The notes: generated from the letters alone by a model not told the origin. A stretch of 64,000 nt of DNA from Naematelia aurantialba (GCA_021527695.1 JAKFAO010000002.1:1240501-1304500); one strand, 5' to 3'; shown: positions 10,675 to 22,496, counted from the stretch's first letter. Program-made: numbers and translations.

Positions 10675-12189
10675 CTACTCCCTCGTGCTCCAGTTTGACA
10701 ATCTCACAGTGCTGGTGCCTTTTCGGGGCTACTGGCCTATGCAATCGGTCAGGCGGACTACACGTGGGGCTATCGCGGATGGAGATGGATATACGTGCTT
10801 GTAAGGCACCTTCTCATTCATCGTCGCCATCCTTGCATTTTTCCTCCTGCAAGAGATGCCACAAAAACAAGGCAAATGGCTCCAGGAGGATGAGAGACGT
10901 TTCCTCGTCCTTCGCTCCAAGTTCATGTACGGCGGTGTAAAAGGTGGATCCGACGATGAGTTCCGATTGAAGGATTTTGTTAAATCCCTTAAGGTTACCT
11001 TCCCGCATTAGGACGGCGGTGTACGGTTCAGAGCTGATCCGTCTGTCAAGTCGTGGCACAACTATGTGCTTGGGTTCTCGTTCTTCTCCACCTCAGTCGC
11101 TGCCTACGGTCTCTCTTTCACTCTGCCCACCATCGTTTCCAACATGGGGTTCTCTGCGGCAAGGGCTCAAGGTCTATCCGCGCCGCCTTATGTATTCGCC
11201 TGTGTCTGTTTTCTGTTGTCGGGGTGGTTCTCGGACCGCTATAGGTTGCGCATGTGGGCTACCGTCATTCCTAGTGCGGTGGCGTTTCTGTCAGTTGCAC
11301 ATTCTCATCTACGGGATCCTGGCTCCGAGCTGACATGGTCATAGAGGGCTCCTGATTGCAGTCTTGACCGTGACACACAAGAACCTTGTGCCCCTAAGCT
11401 GTACGTGGCATTCTACTTCGTCTTTCCTTTTCGGTGACTCTGACTCACATCCAGATATCGGCGTGTGCCTTGCAGCCGGTGGCGTGTACTGCCTTTCGCC
11501 CTGTATTGCAGTATGGACTGGCCTCAACCAGGCGGGACAAACTAAACGTGCGGCTTCCATTGGACTCACCATCTTTATCGCCCAGCTTGGTGGCATTGTT
11601 GGCTCGAACATCTACCTCACCAACGAAGCTCGTAAGTCGGCCCTGCACTGCGCCACCTAAATGGTTAGGACTAATGGGGGCGCGATAGCCTCATATCATA
11701 CAGGGTTCGGCTGCTCACTCGCTTTCCTCGGCGGGGGCTGCATTGTAGTGCCCATGATTTACTGGTACATCCTCGGACGAATCAATGCCAAAGGGGAAGC
11801 AATGTCGGAGGAGGAGATTCACGCTCGTTATACCCCAGAGGAGCTGCAAGATCTTGGCGACCTCTCGCCATTTTACAGGTACGAACGCTAGAAGCTTGCG
11901 AAAGGTGGGGTGAAGACGATCTAGGCCTCGAGTCGTTCCGACGCTGTTGTGACGCTGTTCCGATGCTGTCCCGTGGCGAATTCCCTGTTGCAATCAAACG
12001 TCTTACAGATGCCTGACTGGGGGAGATGAATGTCGTACTAGTGACGGGAGCTTCGTGTCCCTTGAAATGCGGAACATTGTGGAACGACTTTGCTGTGGTG
12101 TGGGCTGCAGGCCAAGGCGCATACATCGTTTGCCAATTAGCCGGAATGTAACACAGCATCGACAGCAAGAATGCCGTAATTATCAACAA

Positions 12190-15176
12190 CTATGCTAGAA
12201 CTGCACCTAGTCAGAAGATACCGCACTGAAATAGGGCAGATCTTACAATTGTCCAGATCGAAAAATTCGTCGCCAAACTCCCTCGCATCGACTCCTTCTG
12301 GCAACGACATCAAGTCAGGCCCAGAATCGTTCAGTCCGGTACTATGCGTCTCGTTATGCTCCGGCGTGGTCCATTCTATCGGGTTCCAAGGGTCAGCGAG
12401 GAACTCATTCTGCACCGCCACCGCGTCCTCGAGAGTGGTGGGCAGCGCTGGTACAGCCTCGCCAATTGCTGCTGCTATCTCGTGTGTGCTCAACGCCACA
12501 ATTGGTAGGGACGGTTCTGATGCTCGCACGCGTCGGAGTGTTGTTCCCACACCTAGCAGATCTTCGGTATGATCCGGCGAGGATGCTCGAGCAGTCACTA
12601 GCGCCAACGACGCTCGCTCGAGGAGACGCTGTAAAGCCGGCTTGGGATTATGAGCGATCAGTCCATCCTGCACTTGACGAGGGACAAACCAAGTCGTTCC
12701 GTGGTGCACACGCCGGATCTACTCGCTGAAACAGCGCCACTCCGACCTGCATCTGGGCGAAGGCGGCACCTGCCAGAGAGGAAGTAGGGGAACGTATGAC
12801 AGTGGCAGCGAAGTTGATGATTGCCGAGAATGCATGGAAGAAGAAGATCCAGAACCGCGATGTGAGACCTTCATGTAGATGTCTTGTGCTGGAATGAGTG
12901 GAGGGCGGCTCGTGCGTTTGACATGACTTACAGAGCGCACTGAAGCATGTGAATCATCACTCGAGACGATTCGAGCACCGAAACGTAACTGAAGCGGAAA
13001 TGCGATTCAAGTGGTTGACTGGGATTAGAAGTCAAAGCCCAAGCAAAATGGCTCCGGTGGAGGAAGAGAAAGCTGAAGCGGCATCAGACCACACTTTTGG
13101 GAAGCGCTGACCCTTCTGTGATCATCACTTTCATGACAATTTGCTGCAGGGCATCTACTCGATCGACCCCTGTTGGACGACTTTCGTCGAATCGTAGAGC
13201 TTCCGGCAACTCTGATTCGACTGTGCAGTCATCAACATCAGAACATGAACCAGCCTACGGGACACACATTGCCTCAGAGCATGATCGACTTGCAGAATGT
13301 CCTTATAAGCGGGTCTGAGAACGGAAATCTGCAGATCGTTCACACGGGTTAGAAGCTTTGCTAAGCGATACTCGGCAATATCAGCAAGTCGCCACTCATG
13401 CTCAAATTCGCTCACTTTGTAGTGATGGACTGCACGGGAGGCATCAGTACCGTTCAAAAGTTGGGGAAGAAACTTACAAAGCATTCTGAGGGTGATCGGG
13501 ACTTCGAGACTCGGTAGCTCCACATCGTAAGAGCCTTCGGAGAGAACCACTGCTACCGTCAATCCATATTCCATCTGCACGAACCGCGTTCTTTGGACTC
13601 ACGTCGCGGTCGACCTTGTGTCATGCTCTGTAGTATGTCCTCGGTGTGAATCTACCAAGTCAGGACGTCCCGGACCAGATCTGTTCGTCCATACCTCCCA
13701 AAAGACCCGCCGTCGAACCTCCAACTCGACCTTTTCCAGACCCCACTTCGCTCCATCCCGATGCAGACCAAGCTTATTACTGTATTAGTCCCATATATGT
13801 ACAGAGGTTGAGCCACTTGCCTGTTGACAGCATCGCACAGCGAAACCGATGACCGACCAGAAACCTGACATGCGAATAACTCCTCCCTGGCTATTCACGT
13901 GGTATCGACTCATGAGATGAACAGCCTGTATGAATGCTATCGAACTCGAAGTATCTGTTGAATGTCAGAAAAATAATGTCAGGAAGAGTGGCGCTGATAA
14001 TTCACCAAGAGAGAGAGACGCCCTAGCTAGTCGAAAGAAGGTCTCTCCGAGGCTGTCATCTGCCAGCGGGTCAGCCTTATTAGGTTTGCTCTGCTTCGAT
14101 GCTGACAGGGTTGGATAGAGAGATCCATCTGCACGCCGATCGCTAGAACGAGCAGGAGAATCGCGAGTCTGTGGTTGTCTACTCTGCGCCAGTCCACTAC
14201 ATCGCCGTTTTGGTATACGTGGGAGATACAAACATCATCGAAGGTGCTTCGGTCGACTATATGGTTGATGAACGATGCATCCTAAGTCGCGCGTTATATC
14301 GGAGTTCGGCGTGTGGTGGATTGTGAAAACAAGGTTACTGACCTCAAAATATACCGTTGTCAAGCGGCGGGCTGTAGCAAGTGGCGGCAAATAGGTGCAA
14401 ATCGCTGCCAAGGTGTGTGGTGCGTTTGATAATCCGCCGAATATCGGGAACCAATCTGCAGCATTTCCCAGAGGATCATCAGTGGCGGCCCGGGTGGAGC
14501 GCTTTCGAGTTATGTCTCGATCGTCATCGCTCTGAAATGGTGTCTCGTGAGTCATGGGATACAGGCAGTGGAGCTCGTCCTCACAACAAGATAAGCTGCT
14601 CCAGCCCCTCCAAAATACCTCGAAGCTCCCGGTCCATCACCCAATGTGAGCTGCCCGTGATCGTTTGAAGCCTCGTTGTCCGAGGCCTCTCTCGACGCGC
14701 GTGCGACGATGTCCACGACATCCACCACCGAGGGCAATGGCACTTGAGCGCAATGTTTCACTCTTGCCTGTGCCACTTTGAGAGACGCTTCAAGCCGGTT
14801 TATCTTCTGCTGCAGGTGATTCACCAATTCACGGTTATCTAGGAGGAGGTTCAGTTGACAATCGTGTTGCACCAGCTTACCTTTGGCAGAGGCCAATTTG
14901 CCATCCGGACACAGTTCTTCTAGACCTCGCTTTGTGCAATTTGCGCAGGGGAACTTGCGATCGCATCTGATATCACTCGGTCAGCCTGCTCTCGAGCGTC
15001 TATCGCCTGTACTGGACCCGGATAACCTACTTCCATTTCATACGGCGGCATTCTAAGCAGCTGACGATAGGTTGATTATGGTTACCTCTTGACCGCTTTT
15101 TGACACCAATGCGACTGCATTCGTTCTCGTACGACAGATCATGCTTGACCTCCTGGTCTTGTTGATCCTCGGACAT
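12190..15176 (-). CDS. Zn(II)2Cys6 transcription factor with fungal-specific middle domain
   Basis: On the reverse strand it starts at 15176 (MSEDQQDQEVKHD). The binuclear zinc cluster has spacing C-x2-C-x6-C-x5-C-x2-C-x8-C (CLECRRMKWK, then CDRKFPC, CTKRGLEELC), split by an intron after the first Lys-rich part. A leucine-heptad coiled coil follows (LVNHLQQKINRLEASLKVAQ), then LGDGPGASRYFGG, which is the usual entry to the fungal transcription-factor homology region, and HRLAILLLVLAIG. Many short introns separate the exons; inner exon borders between 12.7 and 14.2 kb were not all resolved. The stop is placed at 12190 after a final splice; an unspliced tail would end at 12137. It is a nuclear DNA-binding regulator. 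Its position beside the amidase, oxidase and permease genes suggests, but does not prove, local control. Confidence 0.85.
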
Positions 15177-15553
15177 GTTTTTGAACTTCGAGATGAATGC
15201 CAAACCGCATGGAGATCGATCTGTTGATCCGATATTGCGGATACAACAGGACGCACCACGTGGCCAGATAAGGCACCAGTCCCAGTTTAACCGACTCGTG
15301 GAACGCGCGTAACAGTCGGAGTTAGTGTCTTGGCCTGATAATTGTATCTCCGATAATGGAAAACGCCACCAGGTGAGAGGATCTTCGGCGTTTTGATTTC
15401 TCCGGCTCTCGATGCTGGCCAGGATCGTGGGCTCGCTGAAAGCTGCAGAAACGTCTGTCCGGTTCCTCTTTATACTTCAAGAGGTCATACGTGAGCATAC
15501 CTCTGTGTTCCAGTGCAGCTGGTTGCTGACAAGAGCCAAATAGTATTGTCAAA
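15177..15553. promoter_or_regulatory. Divergent promoter between the Zn2Cys6 gene and RPL11
   Basis: The 377 bp between the two start codons hold no gene. They must carry the strong RPL11 promoter, but no defined ribosomal-protein element was identified. Confidence 0.35.
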
Positions 15554-16694
15554 ATGGTGCGTGCTCAAGTCCCCTGGTGTAGCTGGCTGCGTGAATGGCA
15601 TTTGAAGGATTGAAGGAAGACGGCTTGATTGCAAAAATCTTGGACAGGGCTAGGGCTTAAGACAAGCTCGAGGCAATGGGAGGTGACATGGAGACGTCGC
15701 AGCGAGGGCGATCTAGTGGTATCATTTTCTTGGCGGTAGGATGTGGGCTGCAAGAGACGGGAGAGGGGCAAATGCCTGTCTGAGTTGGATGTCCAACTGA
15801 CGCTCTTTCCAGGCCGACAAGACTGCCGCCGTCAATCCCATGAAGGAGCTTCGTATTGAGAAGTTGGTCATCAGTGCGTCCTCTCCTGTGTATTCAGTTT
15901 CGAGCGTAACTGAATTTGCGTGTCTCTCTCTTGAACCTACCATCAAAACGTCACCTCGCAGACATCTCGGTCGGAGAATCCGGTGACAGACTCACCCGAG
16001 CGTCCAAGGTGCTCGAACAACTGACCGGACAATCTCCGGTCACATCAAAAGCACGATACACAGTCCGATCTTTCCAGATCCGTAGGAATGAGAAGATCGC
16101 CGTCCACGTCACCATCCGCGGTCCCAAGGCGGAGGAGGTTCTCGAGCGGGCCTTGAAGGTGAAGGAGTACGAGTTGAGGAAGAGGTGAGTTGGCCGGGGT
16201 TCCACTGGGAGAATAATTGTCAATGGGGAATGAAGCGGAGATGGCTTAATGGAGAAAAAACGTCATGAGCGAGGACTGATCTTGCAGGAACTTCTCCGAG
16301 ACTGGAAACTTTGGTTTCGGTATCGAGGAGCACATCGACCTGGGTATCAAGTACGACCCGGGAATTGGCATCTTCGGCATGGACTTGTACGTCATCACCT
16401 GGTTCGACTTCGAATTGCAGCTGACCACATTGCCTCCTTTTCCAACCACTACTCTATTGCACTGCACTCATGCCTCGCTACATCCGTCATCGTATCCCGA
16501 ATAGTTACGTTGTCATGGGCCGCCCCGGCATGCGTGTGGCTCGACGAAAGGCGAAGACCGGCCGCATTGGCTTCCCCCACAAGGTCAAGCCTGAACAGTA
16601 AGTGTCATTGATAACCCCGTCAAATTGCGACCTGACGGATTCCAGGACCATCTCATGGTTCAAGCAGAGGTTCGACGGTATCGTCTCTCGTTAG
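15554..16694 (+). CDS. RPL11: 60S ribosomal protein L11 (uL5)
   Basis: Six exons (15554-15556, 15813-15873, 15962-16184, 16288-16386, 16505-16597, 16646-16694) total 528 nt, giving exactly 175 aa, the normal family length. The protein reads [40 protein letters not shown], ...[40 protein letters not shown] and ends FDGIVSR. It is the 60S central-protuberance protein that contacts 5S rRNA. The first exon is only the ATG, followed by a 256-nt intron, much longer than most others here. Long first introns are common in ribosomal-protein genes and may enhance expression or host a small RNA; no clear C/D-box pair was seen in it. Confidence 0.98.
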
Positions 16695-16868
16695 GCGTGA
16701 GGGATGTATTCATATGACGCGCTCAACTGCACCGTTGTGAACTCGGACCTAGCCTAGCGTTCCTACTGGCAACGTGGATTCGCACTACTGATTCCTTTGC
16801 ATATCCCTATCACTGACTACAATGTAAACTGACAAGCGGATCTGACGCGCGGTATGGATTGGGGGTTG

Positions 16869-18991
16869 CTATGACGCAGGGAACGGCATCATCCCCTCAA
16901 ACTGCACTCCTCCCATGTCCTCGACTGTCACAGCTGCTGTACCAGCGCCTTGTCCTGCGCCGGTAGACAAGCCAAGCGTATCCTTCGTGTTCCACGTTTC
17001 GTTTTCTACTTCATCGTCTTCAAGGTTGAGAGGCTGATCAAAGAGCATGGGCGACATGATCTCACCAGTCTGGGGCCCGAAAGAGAGGGACGGTGACATG
17101 GCTGAAGTGGCACTGGATGGGCCCGGGCTCCCGACGCGACTGCCGGGCGCCATGAGCGTCTTGAGGGAAGGCTTCCGGATGCGCTTAAGGGCGATCATGG
17201 CGGGTGAGTGGATGGGCGAGATGGATGGTACGGTGTGTGTTGGGTTGTTGGAGTACAGTGGGCCTGGAGCTGCCGAGCGTGGACGAGAGGGAAGGTCGTG
17301 AGTATCTTGGATCGGAGCGAAAGGGTCGGTGAATGAAACATTAAAGTTGTGTCGTTGTTCTGCGAGCATCCCACTACTGGGGTGTTCAATAGAGATGGGA
17401 GCGGTCTGGACGGTGTGATGGGAGTTCAAGTCGAGCTTGGTACGGATGGGCGATACGGCGCGCGAGAAGGGATCAGTAGCTCCAGTGTGTAGACTGATGG
17501 GGAAGGCACCATCAGGTGTCGGAGGATACAGTACGCCGGGACTTGCGGATTCTAGTCTGTTAGTGATGGCTATTGGCAGACCGAGACCGTGACTGGGCGA
17601 CGGCACCGGGACCTCAGAGTGATGGGGCGAGTCTGTTGGTATGCGTTGTCCGTGAATCCAGCGTGGGCCGGACAGCGCGGCGGATAGGGAGTGCTGCAGC
17701 GGTCCAGGTGGGAACAAGTCACCGCCCGCCTGCTCTGAGGGAGGGGACGCCGACGGCTCCGTGTCATACGGGTTGGTTTGATGGCCGGCGTAGGGGGAGG
17801 TGGCGAATCCTGCATTCGGGAGGGCCGAAGAAAGCCCGCCGTATCCCGGGTGGAGGATGTTGGGAGATGCATAGCGCGATTCTCGGCGCTTGTATGGTCC
17901 ACTGAACACGTCGAGGTCAGCAAGTAGGACATATGGGCTGGACACGGGGCGAGGACTTGCCGTTTGACGCCAGTCTTGCGGGGCTTGCGAGTCGAGTCGA
18001 TGCAGTCTTTCAGACCATACTTGACGCATCTCTCGCAGGGTCTGAAGAAGCACATGGCGTGATCAGCTTTGCTTGGTGAGCCTACATGCTGAACGATCTC
18101 AAGCAACACAGGGAACTTCCCAGGGGAAATTGAGGGACATACCGCGTGTTGGAGCACTTTTTGCACGCTTTCTGGCAGTGCGTGCAAGCAATTCTGACCT
18201 GTGCACGCTTCTTGCGTGGCGGTCCGTGCTCTGACGGTGGAGTCTCCTTGTCGTATTCATAGGACTGAGGACCGGAGGCGGGATACTGGGTCCAGGCTGG
18301 CTGCAGGGAGAAAGGATCAGGTTGGGACGCTGGCGTCTAGACCATGAAGTGGGACCGAGCGATGCGCGAGAGAGTGGCAAAGGAAGCGACAAAGTCAGCA
18401 CAGAGCCAAGACCCCTGCGGCGCGAGCCGGAGCTTTCAAAGAGTGCGCCAAGAGATACGGAAGAAAAGCAGCACCGAGACGCGGAGGAGAGCCTCCATGT
18501 GGCGGTTACTCACCTCTGATCCAACGCTGAAGAAAGCTTGAGCGGAACGGGGCTGAACTCAGATCAGCTGTTGAGCTCCTGCCGAGTGGCAATCGCCACC
18601 CGGCTTCTCGGTCCAGACTTACTCCGCCTTCCCACAAAGCTTCATGCCGCTGACCCAGCAGCGGTGAGGATGGCATGGAAACTGTTCCCCGTTGTTGTCC
18701 AACGGTGGCCAGCGAAAGGTGCGCCGGGTTGAGCCTTGATGGCTGCCTGGGAGCATAGGTGGTGACGGAATCGGAAAGGCCGCGGTTCATACTCAATTCC
18801 AACGCTGGCGACGTCGAGTTGTCTTCACTTCGGAAAGACACCGGTGGGGGTGATGGGAGCTCAAGTCCGACTGGAGCGGATACAGGTGTGATTTCTTGGG
18901 CGGGAGAAGATGATACAGCACAGGCTCTCTGAGCGGAGGGCGGTGTTTTTATAGACTGATAACAACGATCAGTGGGAATCGAGCTGTGCAT
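16869..18991 (-). CDS. Zn(II)2Cys6 transcription factor, proline/serine-rich
   Basis: On the reverse strand the frame starts near 18991 (MHSSIPTDRCYQSIKTPP) and crosses two introns to RKKRAQVRIACTHCQKACKK. An intron splits the zinc cluster, which continues RPCERCVKYGLKDCIDS and then a basic tail RKPRKTGVKR|GPYKRR. Spacing is C-x2-C-x6-C-x5-C-x2-C-x7-C. The remaining 350 residues are Pro/Ser/His-rich with PSISPIHSP and SPLLFDQ-like patches and no fungal_trans domain, ending EGMMPFPAS. The KYGL...RK.RK.G.KRGPYKRR arrangement is a recognisable basidiomycete subgroup, but I cannot assign an ortholog. An upstream start is possible because an acceptor-like site (ttatcag) follows the first dozen codons. 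It should act in the nucleus. Confidence 0.82.
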
Positions 18992-19920
18992 GAAGGCCAG
19001 GCTCGACAGCAAGGTGAAGCACAAAATGCGCGACCTGAAAAGAGGGATCACACGTAAAGGAGTAGCTGCAGGACGTGTGAGATTTGCTTGCGACCGAACG
19101 GCCGGTGTCCGGAGTCTGGCATTACGCAAATCCTTTGTGAGCCATCAGGGATCAGCATGAAAGGACCCAATGTTCTAGGCATCAGTGGGAACTGAGGCGC
19201 CGTGTAGAATGGTGTCTCAGGCGTGCGATTGCTTGGGGGCTGTCCCGGGGCAGGTGAACAACCGGAATGAAACGTCAGTAGACGCGTGCTTCGGCGCTGT
19301 CAGCGCGACACAAGGAAGGGAATTAACACAGGACGGCACAGAACAGGTACCATGGGGTCACGTCTCAAGGTGGTAGATGGACTGCTAAACACGAATGTTA
19401 GAGCACAGCTCGCCGCGACACGCAAATACATCGTTCTGGCAAGGAGACAGGAGTCGAGGGGCATAGGACAAGAGCTGAGTCGGGTCAGCGTGAGGTCGTA
19501 CATAGACGAGCAAAGAGTTTAATAGGATAGATGGGGGTATCAGATGTCCGTTGAGAGCAGTGGCCTGTCCTAGTAGCCCATCTCGAGGATGGGACGTACG
19601 GAAGGACGAGCCCTGGGTCAAGAGGTGCCAATGGGGCAGATGTGCCGCTCTTCACTTATTGGTGTGGGAATTGGTGGGAAAGACCAAAAGTGGGAGATGT
19701 GAGGACGTAGGAGCGAGGATACTGACCATTTCGTGGTTACCCGCCAATGGAATGCAGAGAGATGAGAGACAAGAGACAACAGAGAGAAGTTCGCAAAGAC
19801 AATTTGGCTGTGAATCGTTGCTTGAAGAATGCCACGTCAGCCCTCGCCCCTCTGTTTCCAGACGTAGCTGAAAAATTATCGTGTTCGAGGCATCGACTCT
19901 ACCACAGACCTAGTCCGAGC
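18992..19920. other. Long divergent intergenic region between Zn2Cys6 gene and MRH4
   Basis: About 930 bp without a supported gene. Several short frames exist on both strands but none has a recognisable domain or splice pattern. It may contain a 5' leader or first exon of the regulator. Confidence 0.5.
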
Positions 19921-22254
19921 ATGCTCAGGACAGCACAGAGGACTGTCGACATCGTCTCGGTGGTACCTTCCCTACGACTTGTGTTCGCTCGAGCGTTTCA
20001 GACCAGTGTGCCGAGTACGGCCGGTGGAAAACGATTCGATGCCGGACCATCGTATCGCCCGCGGCCGCCTAGGTCTGGTGCTGTAGCACGGGGACGGCCT
20101 GCATCGGCAGCCTCGCACAACAGTGAACATCGATCCTACGATGGAGGCCAACGCTCTTTCGATAGGGGCCAACGCTCTCCCAATGGTGACCACGGACACT
20201 CGGGCAATCCACCTAGAACTACCCATCGCCAACTTGCCCCACTTCCTGCCTCCGGTTCCCGGACATGGGCTCCTCCCTCTGGTCGAGTACGACCCGATCT
20301 CCATCCGAAGTCACAGCCATTCACCCCCGAGACATTCCGCTCTCCTAAAGTGACTCCAGAAGCGGAAGCCAAGGCAATGCCGCAGCCATTCGACAATTTC
20401 CTCATGATTCCCAAGCTACTCGATCTGATGCATCAGAAATACAGTATATCGGGTCGGACCACGCCGGTACAGTCGTTGGCCTTCGACTACTTTCTCCCCA
20501 CTTGTCCGACACCGGCGAGGGCTCTTATTGGAGGCGAAACTGGATCGGGCAAAACAATCGCGTACCTCGTCCCTCTATATCACCATCTGAAAGTCACCGA
20601 TCAGAAAGCTTTGCCCCAAACGTTGCGCAAGCCGTTGTCTGCTGAGGAGAAGAAACGTCACCAGGAGATTCTACTACCCCGGTCAATCATTCTCTCACCC
20701 ACCCACGAGCTAAATCGGCAGACGACCGACTTTGCAAAAGCGTTGTGTCATCACGTCAAACTCTCGGTGGTGGGCATGAGTGACACCAAGTTTTCGGGCG
20801 TAGGCTATCGTACCGGTTCGCTCGACGTACTATTGGGAACAGGTAACAGCATGAGAAAGGTCTTGGGTCTGAACAAGGAATGGGACTTGGAAGAGGAGGA
20901 TGAGGATCCGACGTCGAGGGAGACGGACAAGAAATGGTGGAGGGACAAGTCCGTCCAAGCAAAGGCGAAAAAGGGCGCGCAGGTTCGAGCCAAGATCATA
21001 GATCGCAAAGCATTCGTGGGCGTGGACAATGTGGAATGGGTCATTGTTGATGAGGCTGACATCATGTTGGGTTGGTCATCTTCAACCTTGACATGGAGTG
21101 CTTGGAGCTCACGATATTTCTGCGTAGGCCCCAACTTTGTCGCCGAGACCCTGTCCGTCCTGAACCACATCCACGTCACTCGCCCTGCTGTCAACTTTGT
21201 TTTGGTGACAGCTACCGTCCCCCCCGCATTGTTGCACCTGCTCCGGATCGATCCTCTTCTATCGTCCATGCCGTTCGTCCGTCTGCTCTCACCTGCAATG
21301 CACAAACTTCCGCAAAATCTGGAAGCCAGATTCGTGCCCAAGTCTATTTCAGGCACCCTACTCGACGACGTTGCCCACGAATTGAGGCGCATCATCGCCG
21401 AGGATAGTGTCGCCCGCCGAGCAAAGGGCAAAGCTGGGAAATGGGTCGAGAAGAGCAAGATTGTCGTCTTTTGCAATTCAGATCTCAAGGTTCAGCAGCT
21501 CAGCAAGCTCCTAGACAATCAGGGGCTGAAGAACATCGCATGGACGGGACACTCGACTGTGCGAGTCAGGGGCACGAACGGAGTTCTGTCAACATTCCTT
21601 CTACCTCCTGATACTGGTTTGAAACGACCTCTGCCACCAAAAGAGCAGCAATCGGAGAGGGTCACGTCGTCAGAGCAGGAAGATGCACGACCGAATCTGG
21701 TTGAGGAGGAGCCTCTGAGCGACGAGGATGCGGAGGAGGTGATGAGTCTTATCATTGGAGATGGAGACCAACATGGGAGCGGGCAGTTCGAATTGGTCAA
21801 TGGAGAGAAACTCTTACAAGAGCTCGAGGAGATGGATGATGAGGCTGTGTTGGCAGATGCTGAGCTTGAAAGCTCTGGCTCAACCGCGCTCGAACCAAAC
21901 ACAAACGCCAGCGAACATGTAGTTACCAGCTCGCCCGCAAAGGAGGATCTCAAGTCGACGGAGGAGTCCGACAAACCGGCAGAAGGCAAGACCCCTCGTA
22001 TCCTCATCACGACGTCACTCTTGTCTCGGGGTCTTGACTTTTCACCCGCCGTCTCCACCGTCGTCTTGGTGGACAAGCCCAAGGACGTGTTGGACTTTGT
22101 ACACCGTGCTGGACGGGCTGGCAGAGCAGGGCGCCCGGGGCGCGTTGTCGTGTTTGGAATGGGTCACGCAAAGCGCACGGGTGGTCTGGAGAAGGGAGTG
22201 GGAGAACTCGTGGGAAAAGGGGCAAAGGCGAGGTTGGGCGGGCGGAAGGCTTAG
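19921..22254 (+). CDS. MRH4: Mitochondrial DEAD-box RNA helicase MRH4-like
   Basis: The start at 19921 (MLRTAQRTVDIVSVVPSLRL) gives an Arg-rich, acidic-free mitochondrial presequence ending near FARAFQTS. An upstream in-frame extension to 19747 lacks support. Helicase motifs follow in order: TTPVQSLAF, motif I GGETGSGKT (near residue 205), SPTHELNRQ, motif II VDEADIML (near 377), motif III VTATVPPA, motif V TTSLLSRGLDFS and motif VI HRAGRAGRAGRPGR. Between III and V there is an acidic insertion of about 120 residues, as is usual in this family. Right after DEADIML lies a 57-nt stretch (21071-21127) with GT...tag ends; removing it restores the junction DEADIMLGPNFVAET, so it is probably an intron that happens to stay open. 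The role is assembly of the mitochondrial large ribosomal subunit. Confidence 0.9.
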   Translation: MLRTAQRTVDIVSVVPSLRLVFARAFQTSVPSTAGGKRFDAGPSYRPRPPRSGAVARGRPASAASHNSEHRSYDGGQRSFDRGQRSPNGDHGHSGNPPRTTHRQLAPLPASGSRTWAPPSGRVRPDLHPKSQPFTPETFRSPKVTPEAEAKAMPQPFDNFLMIPKLLDLMHQKYSISGRTTPVQSLAFDYFLPTCPTPARALIGGETGSGKTIAYLVPLYHHLKVTDQKALPQTLRKPLSAEEKKRHQEILLPRSIILSPTHELNRQTTDFAKALCHHVKLSVVGMSDTKFSGVGYRTGSLDVLLGTGNSMRKVLGLNKEWDLEEEDEDPTSRETDKKWWRDKSVQAKAKKGAQVRAKIIDRKAFVGVDNVEWVIVDEADIMLGWSSSTLTWSAWSSRYFCVGPNFVAETLSVLNHIHVTRPAVNFVLVTATVPPALLHLLRIDPLLSSMPFVRLLSPAMHKLPQNLEARFVPKSISGTLLDDVAHELRRIIAEDSVARRAKGKAGKWVEKSKIVVFCNSDLKVQQLSKLLDNQGLKNIAWTGHSTVRVRGTNGVLSTFLLPPDTGLKRPLPPKEQQSERVTSSEQEDARPNLVEEEPLSDEDAEEVMSLIIGDGDQHGSGQFELVNGEKLLQELEEMDDEAVLADAELESSGSTALEPNTNASEHVVTSSPAKEDLKSTEESDKPAEGKTPRILITTSLLSRGLDFSPAVSTVVLVDKPKDVLDFVHRAGRAGRAGRPGRVVVFGMGHAKRTGGLEKGVGELVGKGAKARLGGRKA

Positions 22255-22496
22255 ATCTCGGCATGATCACCAAGGATAGCATACCACTCCACGCATGCAC
22301 CACCTATGCAGAACACAAAGAGGCAATGCTCAGTGATTCGAAACACGAGGTCGACTTGCATGCTTGACATTATGCGCAAGCTCAAGTCCATGGACAATGC
22401 CTCACAATCACCGTACCCCTTACAACGAACTATGCAACAGATGATCACAACGAAACCACCACGGTACAAGATTTTCGATGTGAACAAGCCTATCTT

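Larger units (their letters stand above)
8518..11891 (+). pseudogene. DAL5/allantoate-permease-like MFS transporter, disrupted
   Basis: Reading from ATG 8518 gives FLALSEIFQGERLSKLT, a GC-AG intron, then KIDWHVLPQLIFIYLL, TNIGNAKLFGAQ, ITYAIGGPPSNM and GLFEAGVFPGAVFYI. This is the order of the anion:cation symporter branch of MFS permeases (DAL5-like). The frame then meets an antisense reverse-transcriptase fragment (about 9239-10674). It resumes with AFSGLLAYAIGQADYTWG...GWRWIYVL near 10,710-10,800, where one extra base (gtaa in place of the expected Glu codon, near 10,801-10,804) breaks the frame before GTFSFIVAILAFFLLQEM. The C-terminal half (AAYGLSFTLPTI, GLNQAGQTKRAASIGL, IVPMIYWYILGRINAKG) is well preserved and ends at 11891. 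A working protein would take up small acids or amides such as allantoate, ureidosuccinate or peptides. The insertion plus frameshift make it a recent pseudogene, unless the assembly is wrong. Confidence 0.8.

Noticed and set aside
15557..15812. Possible snoRNA inside the first RPL11 intron
   Set aside because: CTGA-like D boxes are present near the 3' end, but no RTGATGA C box or H/ACA hinge could be paired with them.
19747..19920. Upstream start for MRH4 at 19747
   Set aside because: The extra 58 residues are highly charged and would hide the mitochondrial presequence beginning at 19921.
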